This document shows positions 1-9,102 of a stretch of DNA of 64,000 nucleotides, one piece after another. The DNA is from Pseudomonas putida (lineage in GTDB: Bacteria > Pseudomonadota > Gammaproteobacteria > Pseudomonadales > Pseudomonadaceae). Made by a program: the position numbers and the translations under genes. The first letter of the stretch is position 1. The number at the start of each line of letters is the position of its first letter. The stretch lies in assembly GCA_041879295.1 (NCBI GenBank), contig CP047152.1, positions 62,001 to 126,000 on the forward strand, given 5' to 3'. The notes beneath the pieces are model-generated. The model was not told the origin of the DNA, ran no database searches, and saw only the letters and a program-made list of their open reading frames with translations.

Positions 1-3000
1 CCGCTGAACTTCGGCACCGGTGCCGGTGGCCAAAGCCATCGGGATGAAGCCCAGGGACGCTACCAAGGCTGTCATCAGAACAGGTCGCAGACGGGTCAAT
101 GCACCTTCATCGACTGCCTGTCTGAGCGTTCGTCCCTCCTCCCTTAGCCCGCGGATGAAGGCAATCATCACCAGGCCGTTCAGTACTGCAACGCCGGACA
201 GTGCAATGAAGCCGACACCTGCCGAGATCGACAGTGGGATGTCCCGCAGCCACAACGCCACAACACCACCGGTGAGTGCGAATGGAATACCGGTGAAGAC
301 CAGCATGCCGTCCTTCAGGTTGTTGAACATCAGGAACAACAAGGTCATGACCAGCAGCAAGGCGACTGGAACAACGATCTGCAGGCGTTTGGCAGCCGAC
401 TGCAGCTGCTCGAACTGGCCCCCCCAAGTCGTCCAGTAGCCCGCAGGGATTTGCACCTTCTTGTCCAGCGATGCGGTCGCCTCCTCAACGAAGGACCCCA
501 GATCGCGGCCTCGAACGTTGGCGCTGACGATAACCAGACGTTTGCCGTTCTCGCGGCTGATTTGGTTCGGGCCCAGTTGCAGGTCCAGATTGGCGACCTG
601 GGACAGCGGGATGAAGCCGATCTGATTGGCACCCTGTGCCGCATTGGCAGGTACCGGGATCAGCAAGCTGGACATACCCGCTACGTCGGTGCGAACGGTC
701 TCTGGTAGGCGTACTACCATGTCGAACCGACGGTCGCCCTCATACAGCGTGCCGGCCTGACGGCCACCCACGGCGATAGCGATCGAGTTCTGAACATCCG
801 CGATGTTCAGGCCGTAGCGTGCTGCTTTTTCGCGGTCAATGTTGATGGTCAGCACCGGCAGGCCGGATGTCTGCTCAACTTTCACTTCCGATGAGCCCGG
901 GACCGCTTTGAGCGCTGCCGCGATCTTGTTGGCGGTGTTGTTGAGCACGTCCATGTCATCGCCGAAGACTTTCACAGCGACGTCACTACGCACGCCCGAA
1001 ATCAGCTCGTTGAAACGCAGTTGGATTGGCTGCGACAACTCGTAGTTGCTTCCTGGAACACCCGCTGCGGCCTTCTGCACTTCAGCAATCAGCTCATCAC
1101 GAGGCTTCTTCGGGTTAGGCCACTGATCCTGAGGCTTGAGCATGATGTAGGCGTCAGAGGCGTTCGGCGGCATCGGGTCAGATGCAATTTCTGCGGTACC
1201 CGAGCGTGCGAACATCCGCTCAACTTCAGGCACCTGCGCAATCACCGCTTTCTCCAGACGCTGCTGCATCTCGACAGATTGAGTGAGGCTCGTTCCAGGC
1301 ACACGCATGGCCTGCATCGCAAAGTCACCCTCACTGAGGCTTGGGATGAACTCGCTACCCATACGACTTGCCAGCAAACCACTGAGCACGACCAAGGCTA
1401 CTGCGGCCGAGAAAGCGATGTTCCGATGTCCCAGCACCCATTGCAGAACCGGTTCATAGCGCAGTCGAGCTGTGCGCATGACCACGCCTTCCTCTTCCTT
1501 CACCTTGCCAGTGACGAACATGGCAATAGCTGCAGGAACAAAGGTAACGGACAGGACCATTGCACCCAGCAGCGCCATCACAACGGTGAAGGCCATCGGG
1601 TGGAACATTTTGCCTTCGACGCCGGTGAGGGCGAAGATCGGCAGGTACACCACCATGATGATCAGCTGACCGAAGATCAGCGGCCGGCGAGCTTCTCGCG
1701 CCGCGGCAAAGACCTCGTGGAAGCGTTCGGTTTTGGTGAGCATGCGGCCATGCTTATGTTGCGCATGAGCCAGTCGACGGATCGCGTTTTCTACAATAAC
1801 CACGGCACCGTCGACGATGATGCCGAAGTCGAGTGCCCCCAAACTCATTAAGTTGGCACTGACCTTGTTGTTGAACATGCCTGTGAAGGTGAACAGCATG
1901 GACAGCGGAATCACCATCGCGGTGATCAGAGCCGCACGGATGTTGCCGAGGAACAGGAACAGAATGGCGATAACCAGGATCGCGCCTTCCACCAGGTTCT
2001 TCTTCACCGTCGCGATGGCTTTTTCAACCAGGTTGGTACGGTCGTAAACAGTCACAGCCACCACGCCCTTTGGCAGGGTGCGGTTGATGTCCGCCAATTT
2101 GGCGGCGACAGCTTGAGATACGGTGCGGCTGTTTTCACCAATCAGCATGAACACGGTACCGAGCACGACTTCGCGGCCGTTCTCAGTAGCAGCACCTGTA
2201 CGGAGCTCTTTACCGATGCTGACGTCAGCAACGCTGCTGATGCGAATCGGTGCACCATCCACACTGGTGATCACGATGTTGGCGATGTCTTCGATATTGC
2301 CTACCTGACCCGGTGCACGGATGAGCAACTGTTCACCATTACGCTCGATGTAGCCGGCACCGACGTTGGCGTTGTTACTTTCCAACGCTGCGACCAGGTC
2401 ATTGAGTGTCAGCTTGTAGGTAGCCAGGCGCTTTGGATCCGGCGCAACCAGGAACTGCTTGGCATAACCGCCGATGGTATTGATCTCGGCCACACCCGGG
2501 ACGTTACGCAGCTGAGGCTTGATGATCCAGTCCTGGATCACGCGCAGGTCGGTCGGGGTGTACGGCGTACCGTCCTCTTTGACCGCGCCATCTTCGGCTT
2601 CAACAGTCCACAGGAAGATCTCGCCGAGGCCGGTAGATACCGGACCCATGACGGCCTCTACACCTTCTGGCAGCTGTTCCTTCGCAACCTGCAGCCGCTC
2701 GTTGATCAACTGGCGGGCAAAGAAGATGTCAGTGCCATCCTTGAAGATCACGGTGACCTGAGACAGGCCAGAGCGAGACAGGGAACGGGTCTGCTGAAGG
2801 CCCGGGAGACCGGCCATGGCCGTTTCAACTGGAAACGTGATCCGTTGTTCGGTTTCCAAGGGCGAGTAACCAGGCGCTGCAGTGTTGATCTGCACCTGGA
2901 CGTTGGTGATATCGGGTACCGCATCGATGGGCAGCTTTTGATAGCTGTAGATACCGATACCCGCCATGATCAGAACGGCGATCATTACTACGATGCGCTG

Positions 3001-3033
3001 CTCGATGGCGAATCTGATGATACGTTCAAACAT
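1..3033 (-). CDS. czcA: CzcA-type heavy-metal RND efflux pump, 3' end cut by window edge
   Basis: Inner-membrane pump of a tripartite RND system that exports divalent metals (Co, Zn, Cd) using proton influx. The minus-strand frame is open from the ATG at 3033 to base 1, giving 1011 codons; the family is about 1040-1050 residues, so only the C-terminal tail is missing. The N-terminus starts MFERIIRFAIEQRIVVM, as in CzcA. Around 1800-1860 the frame reads GALDFGIIVDGAV, the heavy-metal RND signature in TM4 with the proton-relay aspartates. I checked the frame at 3033, 1020 and 60 and it stays the same, so no frameshift was seen at those points. It lies 24 bp downstream of czcB and is surely in the same transcript. 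The exact metal cannot be read from sequence. Confidence 0.95.
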   Translation of the reverse strand, partial: MFERIIRFAIEQRIVVMIAVLIMAGIGIYSYQKLPIDAVPDITNVQVQINTAAPGYSPLETEQRITFPVETAMAGLPGLQQTRSLSRSGLSQVTVIFKDGTDIFFARQLINERLQVAKEQLPEGVEAVMGPVSTGLGEIFLWTVEAEDGAVKEDGTPYTPTDLRVIQDWIIKPQLRNVPGVAEINTIGGYAKQFLVAPDPKRLATYKLTLNDLVAALESNNANVGAGYIERNGEQLLIRAPGQVGNIEDIANIVITSVDGAPIRISSVADVSIGKELRTGAATENGREVVLGTVFMLIGENSRTVSQAVAAKLADINRTLPKGVVAVTVYDRTNLVEKAIATVKKNLVEGAILVIAILFLFLGNIRAALITAMVIPLSMLFTFTGMFNNKVSANLMSLGALDFGIIVDGAVVIVENAIRRLAHAQHKHGRMLTKTERFHEVFAAAREARRPLIFGQLIIMVVYLPIFALTGVEGKMFHPMAFTVVMALLGAMVLSVTFVPAAIAMFVTGKVKEEEGVVMRTARLRYEPVLQWVLGHRNIAFSAAVALVVLSGLLASRMGSEFIPSLSEGDFAMQAMRVPGTSLTQSVEMQQRLEKAVIAQVPEVERMFARSGTAEIASDPMPPNASDAYIMLKPQDQWPNPKKPRDELIAEVQKAAAGVPGSNYELSQPIQLRFNELISGVRSDVAVKVFGDDMDVLNNTANKIAAALKAVPGSSEVKVEQTSGLPVLTINIDREKAARYGLNIADVQNSIAIAVGGRQAGTLYEGDRRFDMVVRLPETVRTDVAGMSSLLIPVPANAAQGANQIGFIPLSQVANLDLQLGPNQISRENGKRLVIVSANVRGRDLGSFVEEATASLDKKVQIPAGYWTTWGGQFEQLQSAAKRLQIVVPVALLLVMTLLFLMFNNLKDGMLVFTGIPFALTGGVVALWLRDIPLSISAGVGFIALSGVAVLNGLVMIAFIRGLREEGRTLRQAVDEGALTRLRPVLMTALVASLGFIPMALATGTGAEVQR

Positions 3034-3057
3034 GAGAAATCATCCTGTCAGTTCGCA

Positions 3058-4308
3058 TCAGTGACCGTGTTCGGCAGAAGCTTTGCCGAGCTCGGACTTG
3101 AGTGTGAAGCTGCCACTGGTTGCTACCTGGGCGCCGGCTTCAATACCGTCGATGATTTCCACGTACCCATTGTCGCGGCGACCCAGTTTTACCGGGCGGG
3201 TGTCAAAGCCATCTGGGGTGCGTACGAATACCGAAGGTTTGTCTTCAACGGTCTGCACAGCGTGCTCAGGGACCGCTACGGCAACTCGATCGGTCTGGGA
3301 GGTGACCGCAATGTTTACGAACAGGCCTGGACGCCAGGCGCCGTTGGGGTTGGTCAAGGTGACGCGGACAGTAGCTGCACGGTTTTGCTCGCCCAGCAGG
3401 CTGCCGACATAACCCACCTTCCCTTCGACCTCGACGTTCATGTCAGGCGAAGAGACTTTCACTGCACGGCCAGTCGTGACCTTGCCCAGATCTGTCGGCG
3501 GAACTGCGAAGGTCGCCCAGACCTGATTCAGGTCGGAAAGGATGAAGGCGTTGGTCGCCTCGCTGACGACTTCGCCGACGGTCAGGTGTTTCTCCACTAC
3601 CACGGCGTCGAAGGGAGCGCGGAGCTCGTAACGATTACCGCCAACGGAGTTAACCGAGGCACCGATTGCGCCGACCTTCTGCTTGGCGTTGGCCAAGGAG
3701 ATCTCCGCTTCTTGCAGCGCTTGGCGTGCTTGGAGGTAGTCTTGCTCTGCAGAGATCTTGTCCTGCCACAGTTGCTTCTCACGTTCGAAGGTCACACGCG
3801 CCAGTTCGACGCGACGCTGTGCGGCCTGTTGTTCGCTGCGCAGGTCAGAGATCTGCTGGCTGGCGATTACCGCGAGGACTTGCCCTTTCTTGACCGTCTC
3901 GCCCAGGTTGGCCTGGACAGCCTCAACAACGCCAGGAACACGAGGAACCACGTGGGCAGTACGATCTTCGTCGAAGCGAATTTCGCCAGGGAAGCTCACG
4001 ACGGTACCGAGGTCACGAGGCGCTGCAGCTTCCAGGGCAACACCAGCGGCCTTGATCTGTTCAGCGCTGAGCGTCAGCTTGCCCTCTTCTTCACCGCCCT
4101 CTTCGCTGTGGCCTTCTTCACCATGGCCCTCATCACCTTCCTCTTTGGCGGCAGATGCGGCTTTCTTTTCGTCGCCATGGCCATCGTTAGCGCCATGCTC
4201 GGCAGTACTGGCGGCCTGCTGTCCGGAACTGTTGTTCCAGGCAAGGCTGCCAAATCCGAGGGCTGCCACAGCGGCTACCGCGAGGGCGATCTTGCGTTTG
4301 TTATCCAT
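3058..4308 (-). CDS. czcB: CzcB-type periplasmic membrane-fusion protein of metal efflux
   Basis: Adaptor (416 aa) joining the CzcA pump to the CzcC outer-membrane channel. An N-terminal membrane segment (about residues 7-24) is followed by a His/Asp/Glu-rich stretch (about 37-75, with HGANDGHGDE and GHGEEGHSEE), typical of metal-binding CzcB N-termini. Then come barrel-sandwich/lipoyl (GVVEAVQANLGETVKKGQVL), alpha-hairpin coiled coil, and beta-barrel domains. The C-terminus ends in HGH, another possible metal ligand. The ATG at 4308 has an AGGAG 5 bases upstream. Gene order czcC-czcB-czcA matches the classical operon. The metal specificity (Zn/Cd/Co) is inferred from family only. Confidence 0.95.
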   Translation of the reverse strand: MDNKRKIALAVAAVAALGFGSLAWNNSSGQQAASTAEHGANDGHGDEKKAASAAKEEGDEGHGEEGHSEEGGEEEGKLTLSAEQIKAAGVALEAAAPRDLGTVVSFPGEIRFDEDRTAHVVPRVPGVVEAVQANLGETVKKGQVLAVIASQQISDLRSEQQAAQRRVELARVTFEREKQLWQDKISAEQDYLQARQALQEAEISLANAKQKVGAIGASVNSVGGNRYELRAPFDAVVVEKHLTVGEVVSEATNAFILSDLNQVWATFAVPPTDLGKVTTGRAVKVSSPDMNVEVEGKVGYVGSLLGEQNRAATVRVTLTNPNGAWRPGLFVNIAVTSQTDRVAVAVPEHAVQTVEDKPSVFVRTPDGFDTRPVKLGRRDNGYVEIIDGIEAGAQVATSGSFTLKSELGKASAEHGH

Positions 4309-4376
4309 TGCTACTCCTGCTGATCGTAGGCACCGGCTTGTTCAAGGCTGTGTGCCGAAGAAAATGTTTGGCCCGT

Positions 4377-5648
4377 TCAGCGAGTGCCGGCGGTTGAGCC
4401 GACTTCGCCATAAACCCTTTCCACCTGCGCACGCGCATTGGTCGCCGCTGCCAACGATTCGAGGTATTGGCCACGAGCGACGATCAAGGTGCGCTGGGCA
4501 TCCAGCACTTCGATGAAACCGAATTTGCCCATCTCGAAGCCGCGGGTTGCGGTCTCTACGGCTTGTTGGGCTGAAGGCAGAATGGTCTTGTCGTAGGACT
4601 CGACCTCCTGCATGGCGGTGGACCATTGGTTCAACGCGGTTTGGGTTTCGGTGCGCAGGCGCAGCTCAACAGCATTGCGCTGGTCCCGGGCCTGATCTGC
4701 ACGACGAGAAGCGGAAAGAATGTTGCCCTGGTTACGATCGAACAGCGGCAAAGGGATAGACAGGCCCACAGTGTTGACCCGCTCGCGCACAGAGCGGTCG
4801 TACTGGCTACCTACACTGACAGTAAGGTTCGGGATACGCTGAGCTTTCTCTGAGCCGAGCGAGGCATCGCTCTTGTCTATCTGCACCACGGCCTGACGCA
4901 TTTCTGCTGTTTGGTCGAGCTTAGCCAGCAGATCTTCAGTGCGAGGTGGCAAGCCCGGGGAGAGGGTTGGCGATTCGAGTCGATCAAACACGGTGACTGA
5001 GCTCCCGGTAATTTGAGCGAGCTGTTGGTAAGCGGTCGCTTTTTCCGTTTCTGCACGTCGAACTTGCAGCTGGGCTTCGGCCAGTTGCACTTGAGCGCGG
5101 GTCGCCTCCACTGGGGACGACTTACCTGCGCGAACACGGCCATCGACGATGCGAAGACCGCGCTCAGTCAGTTCGAGAGATTGCTTGGCCAGGTCGAGAC
5201 CTGTCTGGGCCCGCAACGCGGCGTAAAAGGCTTGGACGACATCTGCACGCAGGCCGTTAACGCGACGGTCTAACTCAAGCTGTGCGGCGGTCTGCCCGTA
5301 TGTGGCGACGTCAACACGAGCCCCCCGCTTACCGCCCAGCTCAAGGGTCTGGCTGAGAGAGACAGTCGTCTGGCTGGTGTTACGACGGGTGTCTTCCACG
5401 TCATACGAGATTGTGGGGTTGGGGATAAGCCCGGCCTGCTTGCGAGCACCATCAGCGATCCCAATTTCTTGCCTGGCCGCGGCCAGGTCTGGGTTGGCAT
5501 CCATGGCCGTCGAAAGCGCCTGGGGCAAGCTGATGCTTTGGGCAAGGGCTGCAGGCGCCATCAACCCAGAGATGACTGCACAGAGTGCAGCGATCTTCCA
5601 GGGCGAGACGGGGGTCTTGGGTAAGACATTGCGGTTATACCGGGGCAC
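4377..5648 (-). CDS. czcC: CzcC-type outer-membrane efflux channel
   Basis: TolC-like outer-membrane factor that completes the CzcCBA export channel. It has two OEP repeats rich in coiled coil and a signal peptide ending near AALAQ. I place the start at a GTG at 5648 (423 aa) because AGGA lies 8 bases upstream and the signal peptide then begins about ten residues later. An in-frame GTG at 5735 would add 29 residues without signal-peptide character and has no clear ribosome site. It is the first gene of the minus-strand operon, 68 bp before czcB. The control region upstream (5649-6052) is shared with the divergent porin and carries repeated ATTACAA motifs, probable CzcR sites. Confidence 0.9.
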   Translation of the reverse strand: MPRYNRNVLPKTPVSPWKIAALCAVISGLMAPAALAQSISLPQALSTAMDANPDLAAARQEIGIADGARKQAGLIPNPTISYDVEDTRRNTSQTTVSLSQTLELGGKRGARVDVATYGQTAAQLELDRRVNGLRADVVQAFYAALRAQTGLDLAKQSLELTERGLRIVDGRVRAGKSSPVEATRAQVQLAEAQLQVRRAETEKATAYQQLAQITGSSVTVFDRLESPTLSPGLPPRTEDLLAKLDQTAEMRQAVVQIDKSDASLGSEKAQRIPNLTVSVGSQYDRSVRERVNTVGLSIPLPLFDRNQGNILSASRRADQARDQRNAVELRLRTETQTALNQWSTAMQEVESYDKTILPSAQQAVETATRGFEMGKFGFIEVLDAQRTLIVARGQYLESLAAATNARAQVERVYGEVGSTAGTR

Positions 5649-5772
5649 TTTGATGGTCCTCGTGCACAAACTTCGATAAAGCTTGGCGAGAACGCCGAAA
5701 CAGCTGCCAAGCCCCACTTGATTAGGTGATGGCACTCTAATGAGCGGTAGCTATCAGAGGGGTGGCTAGAAA

Positions 5773-5801
5773 ATTACAATTTCGTAAGAAAGCTTTGTAA
5801 T
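5773..5801. promoter_or_regulatory. Probable CzcR operator, inverted ATTACAA repeat
   Basis: ATTACAA (5773-5779) and its inverted copy TTGTAAT (5795-5801) are separated by 15 bases, in the divergent czcC/oprD control region. The left part, ATTACAATTTCGT (5773-5785), recurs inverted at 5902-5914 and in near form at 7774-7786 before the regulator gene. AT-rich TTACA half-sites are typical of CopR/CzcR-family regulators. Assignment to CzcR is inference from location. Confidence 0.6.
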
Positions 5802-5901
5802 GCCCGTAAATACTGGGAAACCCAACCCGACACGATGATTTCGATACAAGCAACAGAGATGGCAAACACGCGGTGCGAAGGTGCCGAATAACAGGTAGAT
5901 G

Positions 5902-5914
5902 ACGAAATTGTAAT
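5902..5914 (-). promoter_or_regulatory. Second probable CzcR half-site
   Basis: Bases 5902-5914 are the exact reverse complement of the 13 bases at 5773-5785 (ATTACAATTTCGT). It lies about 140 bp before the porin start, pointing toward czcC, so the two copies bracket the divergent promoters. Confidence 0.55.
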
Positions 5915-6052
5915 TGTCCTATCACCCTCCCGTTATCTTCGGCCTGCAAATATGAGCTCGCGCTACGCTAGGCGCGCCGCCGGGTCAGAACAACTAACGA
6001 CACCCGCGCCGGTAAACATAATAAAAACTGCCGTGAATCAAAGGAGCATCGG

Positions 6053-7396
6053 ATGAAAATCAAAGTACCACTGTATTTGGCGGCAGTTTCTGCGCTGTCT
6101 GGAAGCTATGCTATTTCGGCACAAGCTGAAGACAAGCCAGAAGGCTTCATTGAAGGCAGCAGCCTTACAGTGTTGAACCGTAACTTCTACTTCAACCGTG
6201 ATAACCGCGACAGCACCGCCCCCACTTACAACAGTGGCAAGGGCAATACGAACGGCTACTCCGAAGCCTGGGCGCACGCGATCATCAGCAAATTCAACTC
6301 CGGGTTTACCCAAGGTACCGTTGGCTTTGGCGTTGATGCCTTTGCCATGATCGGCCTCAAGCTCGACACCGGTGATGGGCGCAACGGCGGCCGTAGCTCC
6401 TTCGACGTGCTGCCCGTTGATAACAAGGGTGAAGCTCGCGACGAATACACCAAGGTCGGCGGCGCAGCCAAAGTCCGCTTGTTCGATACCATCGTGAAAG
6501 TGGGTGATGTCTTCCCATCGACCCCGGTCGTCGCATCGGGTGACTCTCGCCTGCTGCCAGAGAGTTTCCGCGGTGTGACCGTTGAGAACACCAGCATCCA
6601 GGGCCTTACCCTCCAGGGTGGTCGTCTGCATGCGATGAGCCAGCCGGTCTCAAGCAACCTGAACGACAACTTCGTGACGTTCTACGGCGGCCCGGTCAAC
6701 TCGCCATGGATCGGTTACGGTGGCGGTGACTACTCGATCAACGACAACTGGACTGTGAGCGTCTACGCCAGCCAGCTGAAAGACGTCTGGAATCAGTACT
6801 ACGCCGGCACAAGCGTGGTTTACCCGCTGAGCGACGATCTGGCGCTGATCGGTGGCTTCAACTACTACAAAGCCGTAGATGAAGGTAAGAAGCGCCTGGG
6901 TGAATTCGACAACAACATCTGGAGTGCCAAGGTCGGTGTGCGTTACGGTGCCCACACCCTGGCCCTGTCGCATCAGCGCAACAACGGCGACGACGATTTC
7001 GACTACCTGCGTCAGTCGGACTCGATTTTCGTCGACAACTCCATCCAGTACAGCGACTTCAACTCGCCGAAAGAGCGTTCCTGGATGCTGCGCTATGACC
7101 TGAACTTCACCAGCTACGGCATTCCAGGCCTGACGTTCATGACGCGCTACGCCAGAGGCTCGGGTGCGGATTACTCGAACGCTAACCAGTTCTACATGCG
7201 CACCGACGACAACGGCAACCCGCTCGACAATCAGAAGCGTTGGGAGCGTGACGTCGAAGTCAAATACGTTGTCCAAACCGGTCCGGCAAAAGATCTGTCC
7301 TTCCGGTTGCGCCAGGCAACCACGCGTGCCACTGCTTTCGAATCGGATCTGGATGAAACTCGTGTAATCATCGAGTACCCGCTTTCGATTCTGTAA
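6053..7396 (+). CDS. OprD-family outer-membrane porin
   Basis: 447 aa substrate-specific porin of the OprD family (18-stranded barrel for small amino acids, peptides or aromatic acids). The signal peptide is MKIKVPLYLAAVSAL.. with likely cleavage after AQA. The GYSEAWAHAII and PESFRGVTVENTSI segments are typical of OprD proteins, and the chain ends in an aromatic/hydrophobic strand. The start has AAGGAG about 9 bases upstream (6040-6045). It is transcribed divergently from czcCBA across a region with CzcR-like sites. In P. aeruginosa CzcR is known to repress oprD, so a link between metal sensing and porin level is plausible here. It resembles the OpdT/OprQ branch, but the substrate cannot be told. 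Confidence 0.9.
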   Translation: MKIKVPLYLAAVSALSGSYAISAQAEDKPEGFIEGSSLTVLNRNFYFNRDNRDSTAPTYNSGKGNTNGYSEAWAHAIISKFNSGFTQGTVGFGVDAFAMIGLKLDTGDGRNGGRSSFDVLPVDNKGEARDEYTKVGGAAKVRLFDTIVKVGDVFPSTPVVASGDSRLLPESFRGVTVENTSIQGLTLQGGRLHAMSQPVSSNLNDNFVTFYGGPVNSPWIGYGGGDYSINDNWTVSVYASQLKDVWNQYYAGTSVVYPLSDDLALIGGFNYYKAVDEGKKRLGEFDNNIWSAKVGVRYGAHTLALSHQRNNGDDDFDYLRQSDSIFVDNSIQYSDFNSPKERSWMLRYDLNFTSYGIPGLTFMTRYARGSGADYSNANQFYMRTDDNGNPLDNQKRWERDVEVKYVVQTGPAKDLSFRLRQATTRATAFESDLDETRVIIEYPLSIL

Positions 7397-7502
7397 TTCG
7401 CTAACTGGGCCAGTTATCCATTGGCGGGTCCTGTTAGTAAAACGAGCATTACGCATTCACCTTGAGTGGCTTAAGTGCTCCTTTGGTAAAAGGTGGATAT
7501 TT

Positions 7503-7527
7503 GGCGCCCATTGGGCGCCTTTTTTTT
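7503..7527 (+). terminator. Intrinsic terminator of the porin gene
   Basis: GGCGCCC-ATT-GGGCGCC forms a 7-bp GC-rich stem (7503-7519), followed by eight T (7520-7527). It lies about 106 bp after the porin stop. Confidence 0.85.
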
Positions 7528-7529
7528 GC

Positions 7530-7679
7530 CTAAAATTCAAGTAGGCGTTCGATTGTACGCATCGCATGCCGGTGAAGTTCATGACTACACCAATGACCAG
7601 TCTCTTCAATGTGAGCGACCTCGCCGTCATCTGAGCGGAACGAAGCCAGCACAAAGAAGAAAATAACCCAATACTTCAT
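7530..7679 (-). CDS. Small His-rich hypothetical protein (49 aa)
   Basis: This short minus-strand frame opens MKYWVIFFFVLASF, a hydrophobic segment like a signal or anchor. It ends with a polar tail rich in His and Cys (HIEETGHWCSHELHRHAMR). It is divergent from czcR, with the ATTACAA motif at 7774-7786 in the shared intergenic region, and its stop lies just beside the porin terminator. A weak ribosome site (AGGTGA about 12 bases upstream) keeps confidence low. If real, the His/Cys tail and location suggest a metal-linked secreted peptide. This is inference, and no family is recognised. Confidence 0.4.
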   Translation of the reverse strand: MKYWVIFFFVLASFRSDDGEVAHIEETGHWCSHELHRHAMRTIERLLEF

Positions 7680-7773
7680 AAGGTCAAATCACCTGCTGGA
7701 GAGAGGGCCCGCAACTGTCAAACCCAAACCGCGACAAGATATACCGCCAGACTATCAACTGTATTACCTAGAA

Positions 7774-7786
7774 ATTACAAATCCGT
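7774..7786 (+). promoter_or_regulatory. Probable CzcR site before the regulator gene
   Basis: ATTACAAATCCGT matches 11 of 13 positions of the site at 5773-5785 and lies 100 bp before the regulator ATG. This suggests autoregulation and/or control of the divergent small ORF. Confidence 0.5.
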
Positions 7787-7885
7787 CATTTGAGCCCCGG
7801 CACGCTCATTTTGATTTACCATCCCTTTCAATAATGCCGGCGCGCGTGCGCGGTTAATTGCTCAGTGATATCGAGACAAAATCCC

Positions 7886-8560
7886 ATGCGAATTCTGGTA
7901 ATTGAGGATGAAGTAAAAACTGCGGAGTATGTGCGTCAAGGTCTGACGGAATGTGGCTATGTCGTAGATTGCGTCCACACCGGGTCAGATGGATTATTCT
8001 TGGCTAAGCAGCACGAATATGAGCTGATTATCCTGGATATAAATCTGCCAGAGATGGACGGTTGGCAGGTCCTTGAGTTGTTGCGTCGTAAAAACTGCCC
8101 TTCCCGTATCATGATGCTGACGGCGAGAAGCCGGCTGGCGGATAAGGTCCGGGGGCTGGAGAACGGAGCAGATGACTACCTGATCAAGCCATTTGAGTTC
8201 CCTGAGCTGCTGGCCCGGGTTCGCGCCTTGATGCGCAGGTCAGATCACCCTGCATCCGTAGAGGTCATTCGCGTCGCTGACCTGGAGCTTGATCAGAGCC
8301 GGCACAGGGCATTCAGGGACGGTCAGCGCATTGACCTGACCACGAAAGAATTCGCGTTACTGCATTACCTGATGCGTAATACCGGTGTGGTGCTGAGCCG
8401 CACCCAAATTATTTCGCAGGTTTGGGATATGAATTTTGACTGCGACACAAACGTTGTAGAGGTGTCGATTCGAAGACTCAGAGCCAAGATAGATGACCCT
8501 TTCGAGACCAAACTGATACATACGCTTCGGGGCGTAGGGTATGTGCTTGAAAAACGATAG
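7886..8560 (+). CDS. czcR: CzcR/CopR-type heavy-metal response regulator
   Basis: OmpR/PhoB-family response regulator, 224 aa from the ATG at 7886, where MRILVIEDE begins as in CzcR, CopR and IrlR. A GTG at 7865 would add seven residues not found in the family. The receiver domain shows the acidic pocket (EDE near 7-9), the phospho-acceptor Asp in LIILDINLPEMDGW (about residue 51), a T in MLTARS and the K in YLIKPFEF. The C-terminal winged helix has TTKEFALLHYLM and the recognition stretch VVEVSIRRLRAKID. It most likely controls czcCBA and the porin. A CzcS-type kinase would normally follow, but none is present downstream, so the partner must lie elsewhere. Confidence 0.9.
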   Translation: MRILVIEDEVKTAEYVRQGLTECGYVVDCVHTGSDGLFLAKQHEYELIILDINLPEMDGWQVLELLRRKNCPSRIMMLTARSRLADKVRGLENGADDYLIKPFEFPELLARVRALMRRSDHPASVEVIRVADLELDQSRHRAFRDGQRIDLTTKEFALLHYLMRNTGVVLSRTQIISQVWDMNFDCDTNVVEVSIRRLRAKIDDPFETKLIHTLRGVGYVLEKR

Positions 8561-8677
8561 TTGCCAAGCTCTCTAGTACCGAAAATCCGCTACATGCTCC
8601 CGTCGCTTGCGAACTTGAGGTTTCTGTTTACGATCCGCGGCGCTGATTCCTCACTCAACAAATGAGGTAGGCTGTAC

Positions 8678-9001
8678 ATGAGGTATAGCATTGATTATCA
8701 GCAGGTTTCGCAAGGACAATCCGATGCCAGCATTGATGCCTGTCCAGCTGACATTGTCTTCAACAGCGACCATGGCCTAGCTCTTATCCCGTGCGTTGGC
8801 GATGTTATCAACCTCCCCTCTACGGCGGTCAAAGAAGGGGTTTGCGGCATCGTTAGATCAAGGATTTTCAATTATCTCAGAGGTCCTGAAGAGCTGTACT
8901 GTCACGTCAATATTCTCGTTGAGGAGGCGGACATCAATTTCGAAAGTCTCATCTCGGAATACATGCGCAATCAGTCACGTGCTCGCTCGCCTTCTTCATA
9001 A
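8678..9001 (+). CDS. Hypothetical protein (107 aa)
   Basis: This frame is preceded by GAGG about 11 bases before the ATG and starts MRYSIDYQQVSQG. It is soluble, with no signal peptide or membrane segment. The middle (VGDVINLPSTAVKEGVCGIVRSRIFNYL..EELYCHVNILVEEAD) reads like a small beta-rich domain and ends in a helix. No family is recognised. It stands alone between czcR and a convergent membrane-protein gene. An overlapping shorter frame (8796-9026) looks like a shadow. Confidence 0.5.
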   Translation: MRYSIDYQQVSQGQSDASIDACPADIVFNSDHGLALIPCVGDVINLPSTAVKEGVCGIVRSRIFNYLRGPEELYCHVNILVEEADINFESLISEYMRNQSRARSPSS

Positions 9002-9102
9002 AGTCGAAGGCGGGCCAGTCCATTAATGGTTGTGTATGGGTGAGGGTTCAGCAGAGCGAGCGCCTACTGAGCACCAGAGATGAATAGTCACAGCCTAGTG
9101 GT

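Noticed and set aside
2113..4323. Long plus-strand open frame (736 codons) across czcA and czcB
   Set aside because: It is antisense to two clear genes, has no family features and comes from the codon bias of the true minus-strand genes.
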